This document shows positions 14,536 to 15,836 of a stretch of DNA of 15,836 bases, piece after piece. Position 1 is the first letter of the stretch; each line of letters begins with the position of its first letter. The notes below the pieces were generated by a model. That model ran no database searches, was not told the DNA's origin, and saw nothing but the letters and a program-made list of their open reading frames with translations. The translations under genes and the position numbers were made by a program. The stretch comes from Rhodobacteraceae bacterium UBA7436 (GTDB taxonomy: Bacteria; Pseudomonadota; Alphaproteobacteria; Rhodobacterales; Rhodobacteraceae): the NCBI GenBank assembly GCA_002478745.1, contig DLQI01000124.1, positions 1 through 15,836 of the forward strand, in the 5' to 3' direction.

Positions 14536-15417
14536 TTAGTTCGTGACGGCGTAGGCGTCAGAGAAACCTTCGCCTTTGATCTTTTTGAGCAAAGTAGTGC
14601 GTTCTGATTTGTTTGTCGCGGGACCAACAAGGACACGCCAGAACGGTTTGCCCCCGCGTTCACCGCGTTTGATCGTTGGAATAAGACCTGCGTTGCGCAT
14701 CTGTTGACCGGTGCGGGTGGCATTGGCTTCGACTGAGAAAATACCAAGCTGGATAAATGGCTTCTCAAGGCTGGAATTGGTTGGGCGCGGGGCAGGTGGC
14801 TTTGTTGGAGCTGTCGCAACTGTAGGCGATGTTGGCGCGGCGGCGTCGATTGCGGCGGCGGCGGAAGCGATTGGGTCAAGCGCGGTTTCGCTGACTTCGG
14901 AAGGGGCTGCAACAGTACCGACGATTTCGGGAACGGCATCGGCGATCTGTTCTTTGCGCAGGGCCGTGACATTCAGTTGCGCTGGTGCACCAGCCAACAT
15001 ACCCAACGCTTCTGCTGCATCAGACGAAATTTGCAAACGCGGTCCGGGAAGATCACGAGCGCGGCGGAACAAGGCCCCGACGACAAAATTTCCGTTGGTC
15101 GTGTTGCGGATGATGACGCGCTCTGGGTCTTTCACATCGGGGTGTGCGACCCATACGCCACCCAACGAGGGGCGTCCGTCCCATAGACCATCTTCGGTCG
15201 CTGAGAAAACTTGTGGCGCTTCAACATCGCGCTCGGTTGTTTTTGTGGCATTTCCAGCGCGCTGTGGTGCAGTGCTTGCTCCATTTCCACGTAGTGATTG
15301 ACCAAGATTAAATTGGCCTATGTCGTCGCAACCCGCCAAAATAAGTGTTGAAAACGCAACGATGCTGCCATTCTTGGCGAATTTACCAAAACGATTGATG
15401 ATGTCCGCGCTGCCCAT
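14536..15417 (-). CDS. RlpA-like SPOR-domain lipoprotein
   Basis: The precursor has 293 residues. A lipoprotein signal ends in STLILAGC, with lipidation expected at C30. Residues about 78-153 resemble the double-psi barrel of RlpA: WVAHPDV aligns with the TAAHKTLP region (H92), RNTTNGNFVV with VTNLxNGRSVVV, and QISSDAAEALGM with DLSxxAAxALG. The DRGP loop that carries the catalytic Asp in RlpA reads RRARDLPGP, with Arg at the Asp position. An Ala/Pro-rich linker follows (about 160-217). A SPOR domain (219-291, FIQLGIFSVEANA to FSDAYAVTN) should bind glycan strands stripped of peptides, so the protein probably sits at division septa. The ATG at 15417 has AAGGA 9 bp upstream; a GTG at 15453 in frame would precede it. 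The RlpA assignment is by eye from remembered consensus. Confidence 0.8.
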   Translation of the reverse strand: MGSADIINRFGKFAKNGSIVAFSTLILAGCDDIGQFNLGQSLRGNGASTAPQRAGNATKTTERDVEAPQVFSATEDGLWDGRPSLGGVWVAHPDVKDPERVIIRNTTNGNFVVGALFRRARDLPGPRLQISSDAAEALGMLAGAPAQLNVTALRKEQIADAVPEIVGTVAAPSEVSETALDPIASAAAAIDAAAPTSPTVATAPTKPPAPRPTNSSLEKPFIQLGIFSVEANATRTGQQMRNAGLIPTIKRGERGGKPFWRVLVGPATNKSERTTLLKKIKGEGFSDAYAVTN

Positions 15418-15652
15418 CGCATGTATTCCTTGCCTGTTCACGGCACTGTTCACGCCTGATTTGTCAATTATCGCTATAATTAACAGTCTCCTAACGAAGA
15501 TCTTGCGGGCACTCTATCCTGTCAAAGAGGATCTGAAAAGTGTCTCGCGCATGGATCGGCATAAATCCCCAACGCGTTCAGATCTTGCAGGCGCAATTTT
15601 CTTCAAAAGTGGGCTTGCGGAATTTTTTCACCCACACTAGGAAGTGCTTGTC
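15418..15652. other. Intergenic region between the SPOR lipoprotein gene and tRNA-Ser
   Basis: These 235 bp should hold the promoter of the minus-strand operon and that of tRNA-Ser. A GATAAT (15473 to 15468, minus strand) could be a -10 box for the operon, but no convincing -35 lies 16-18 bp upstream. Upstream of the tRNA, TTGCGG (15615-15620) is visible without a good -10 at proper spacing. An open plus-strand frame crosses this region and the lipoprotein gene, with no sign of being a gene. Confidence 0.4.
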
Positions 15653-15742
15653 GGAGGAGTGGCAGAGTGGTCGAATGCACCGGTCTTGAAAACCGACGAG
15701 GGTGAAAGTCCTCCCAGGGTTCGAATCCCTGTTCCTCCGCCA
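15653..15742 (+). tRNA. tRNA-Ser (anticodon UGA)
   Basis: The acceptor GGAGGAG (15653-15659) pairs with TTCCTCC, followed by discriminator G and an encoded CCA (15740-15742). The anticodon loop CTTGAAA gives TGA, which reads UCA and related serine codons. The long variable arm (CGAGGGTGAAAGTCCTCC) marks a class II tRNA. The T arm is CAGGG-TTCGAAT-CCCTG. The outermost anticodon-stem pair is a C-A mismatch. The gene is a frequent integration site for mobile elements. Confidence 0.98.
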
Positions 15743-15798
15743 CATATCTTATCAAATATATTTTAAAACATATACTTATGTTTTATTGATACTAGTGG

Positions 15799-15822
15799 CC
15801 CCCCAATTGGCCCCTCAATTGG
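15799..15822. repeat. Tandem 12-bp repeat in an AT-rich flank after tRNA-Ser
   Basis: Two adjacent copies, CCCCCCAATTGG and CCCCTCAATTGG, match at 11 of 12 positions; each contains the palindrome CAATTG. They follow a markedly AT-rich stretch (about 15743-15795) just after the tRNA. Short direct repeats beside a tRNA 3' end can be arm-type binding sites of a site-specific recombinase. No integrase gene is visible in the window, so this reading is inference. Confidence 0.5.
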
Positions 15823-15836
15823 ATTTACAAAATGTT

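Noticed and set aside
15320..15640. Open plus-strand frame of 106 codons across the lipoprotein 5' end and the intergenic region
   Set aside because: It overlaps the well-supported lipoprotein gene on the other strand, has no ribosome binding site and shows no recognisable protein pattern.

Overview
The window looks like chromosomal DNA of a marine Rhodobacteraceae member (Roseobacter group, Alphaproteobacteria). The CtaD protein carries every catalytic residue at a constant offset of nine from Rhodobacter sphaeroides numbering. A Roseobacter-style Hint protein, an Stf0 sulfotransferase and the SPOR lipoprotein-Dac-Tmk-HolB-TatD-MBL gene order fit the same group. By eye the base composition is only moderately GC-rich for that group. 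I cannot name the genus.

Left part (1-5840). A SoxR-type redox sensor (soxR, +) follows an almost perfect SoxR box. The box sits in the 19-bp spacer of a promoter that reads leftward off the window, so the regulated target gene lies just outside. soxR converges with an Stf0-family sulfotransferase gene, with 2 bp between the stop codons. Next come ctaD (cytochrome c oxidase subunit I) with a strong intrinsic terminator, a Hint-domain (Hedgehog/intein-type) gene broken by one frameshift, lipB (octanoyltransferase) and a FrnE/DsbA-like thiol oxidoreductase that overlaps lipB by one base. All of these are on the minus strand.

Middle part (5841-8901). A tRNA-Leu(GAG) on the plus strand is followed by a non-coding stretch rich in inverted repeats. 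Then come two adjacent, divergent members of the WaaA/KdtA (Kdo transferase) glycosyltransferase family, joined by an ATGA overlap. The second has the usual membrane anchor and acidic motif; the first lacks the anchor and has a changed motif. The pair probably acts in lipopolysaccharide inner-core assembly.

Right part (8898-15417). Seven minus-strand genes are tightly packed. In transcription order they are an RlpA-like SPOR lipoprotein, a PBP5-type D-Ala-D-Ala carboxypeptidase, tmk, holB, a TatD/YcfH-type hydrolase, an MBL-fold hydrolase and an AEC-family transporter. Several overlap by 1-4 bases. The run couples cell-wall maturation with dTTP supply and the DNA polymerase III clamp loader, a housekeeping cluster.

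Right edge. A tRNA-Ser(UGA) is followed by an abrupt AT-rich stretch and a tandem 12-bp repeat. This resembles the boundary of an element integrated at the tRNA 3' end, but the element itself would lie outside the window.

I see no CRISPR array, insertion sequence, riboswitch or rRNA. Most of the window is ordinary core genome. The points most worth a second look are the degenerate RlpA-like lipoprotein, the paired Kdo-transferase paralogs, the SoxR promoter reading off the edge, the broken Hint gene and the tRNA-Ser flank.
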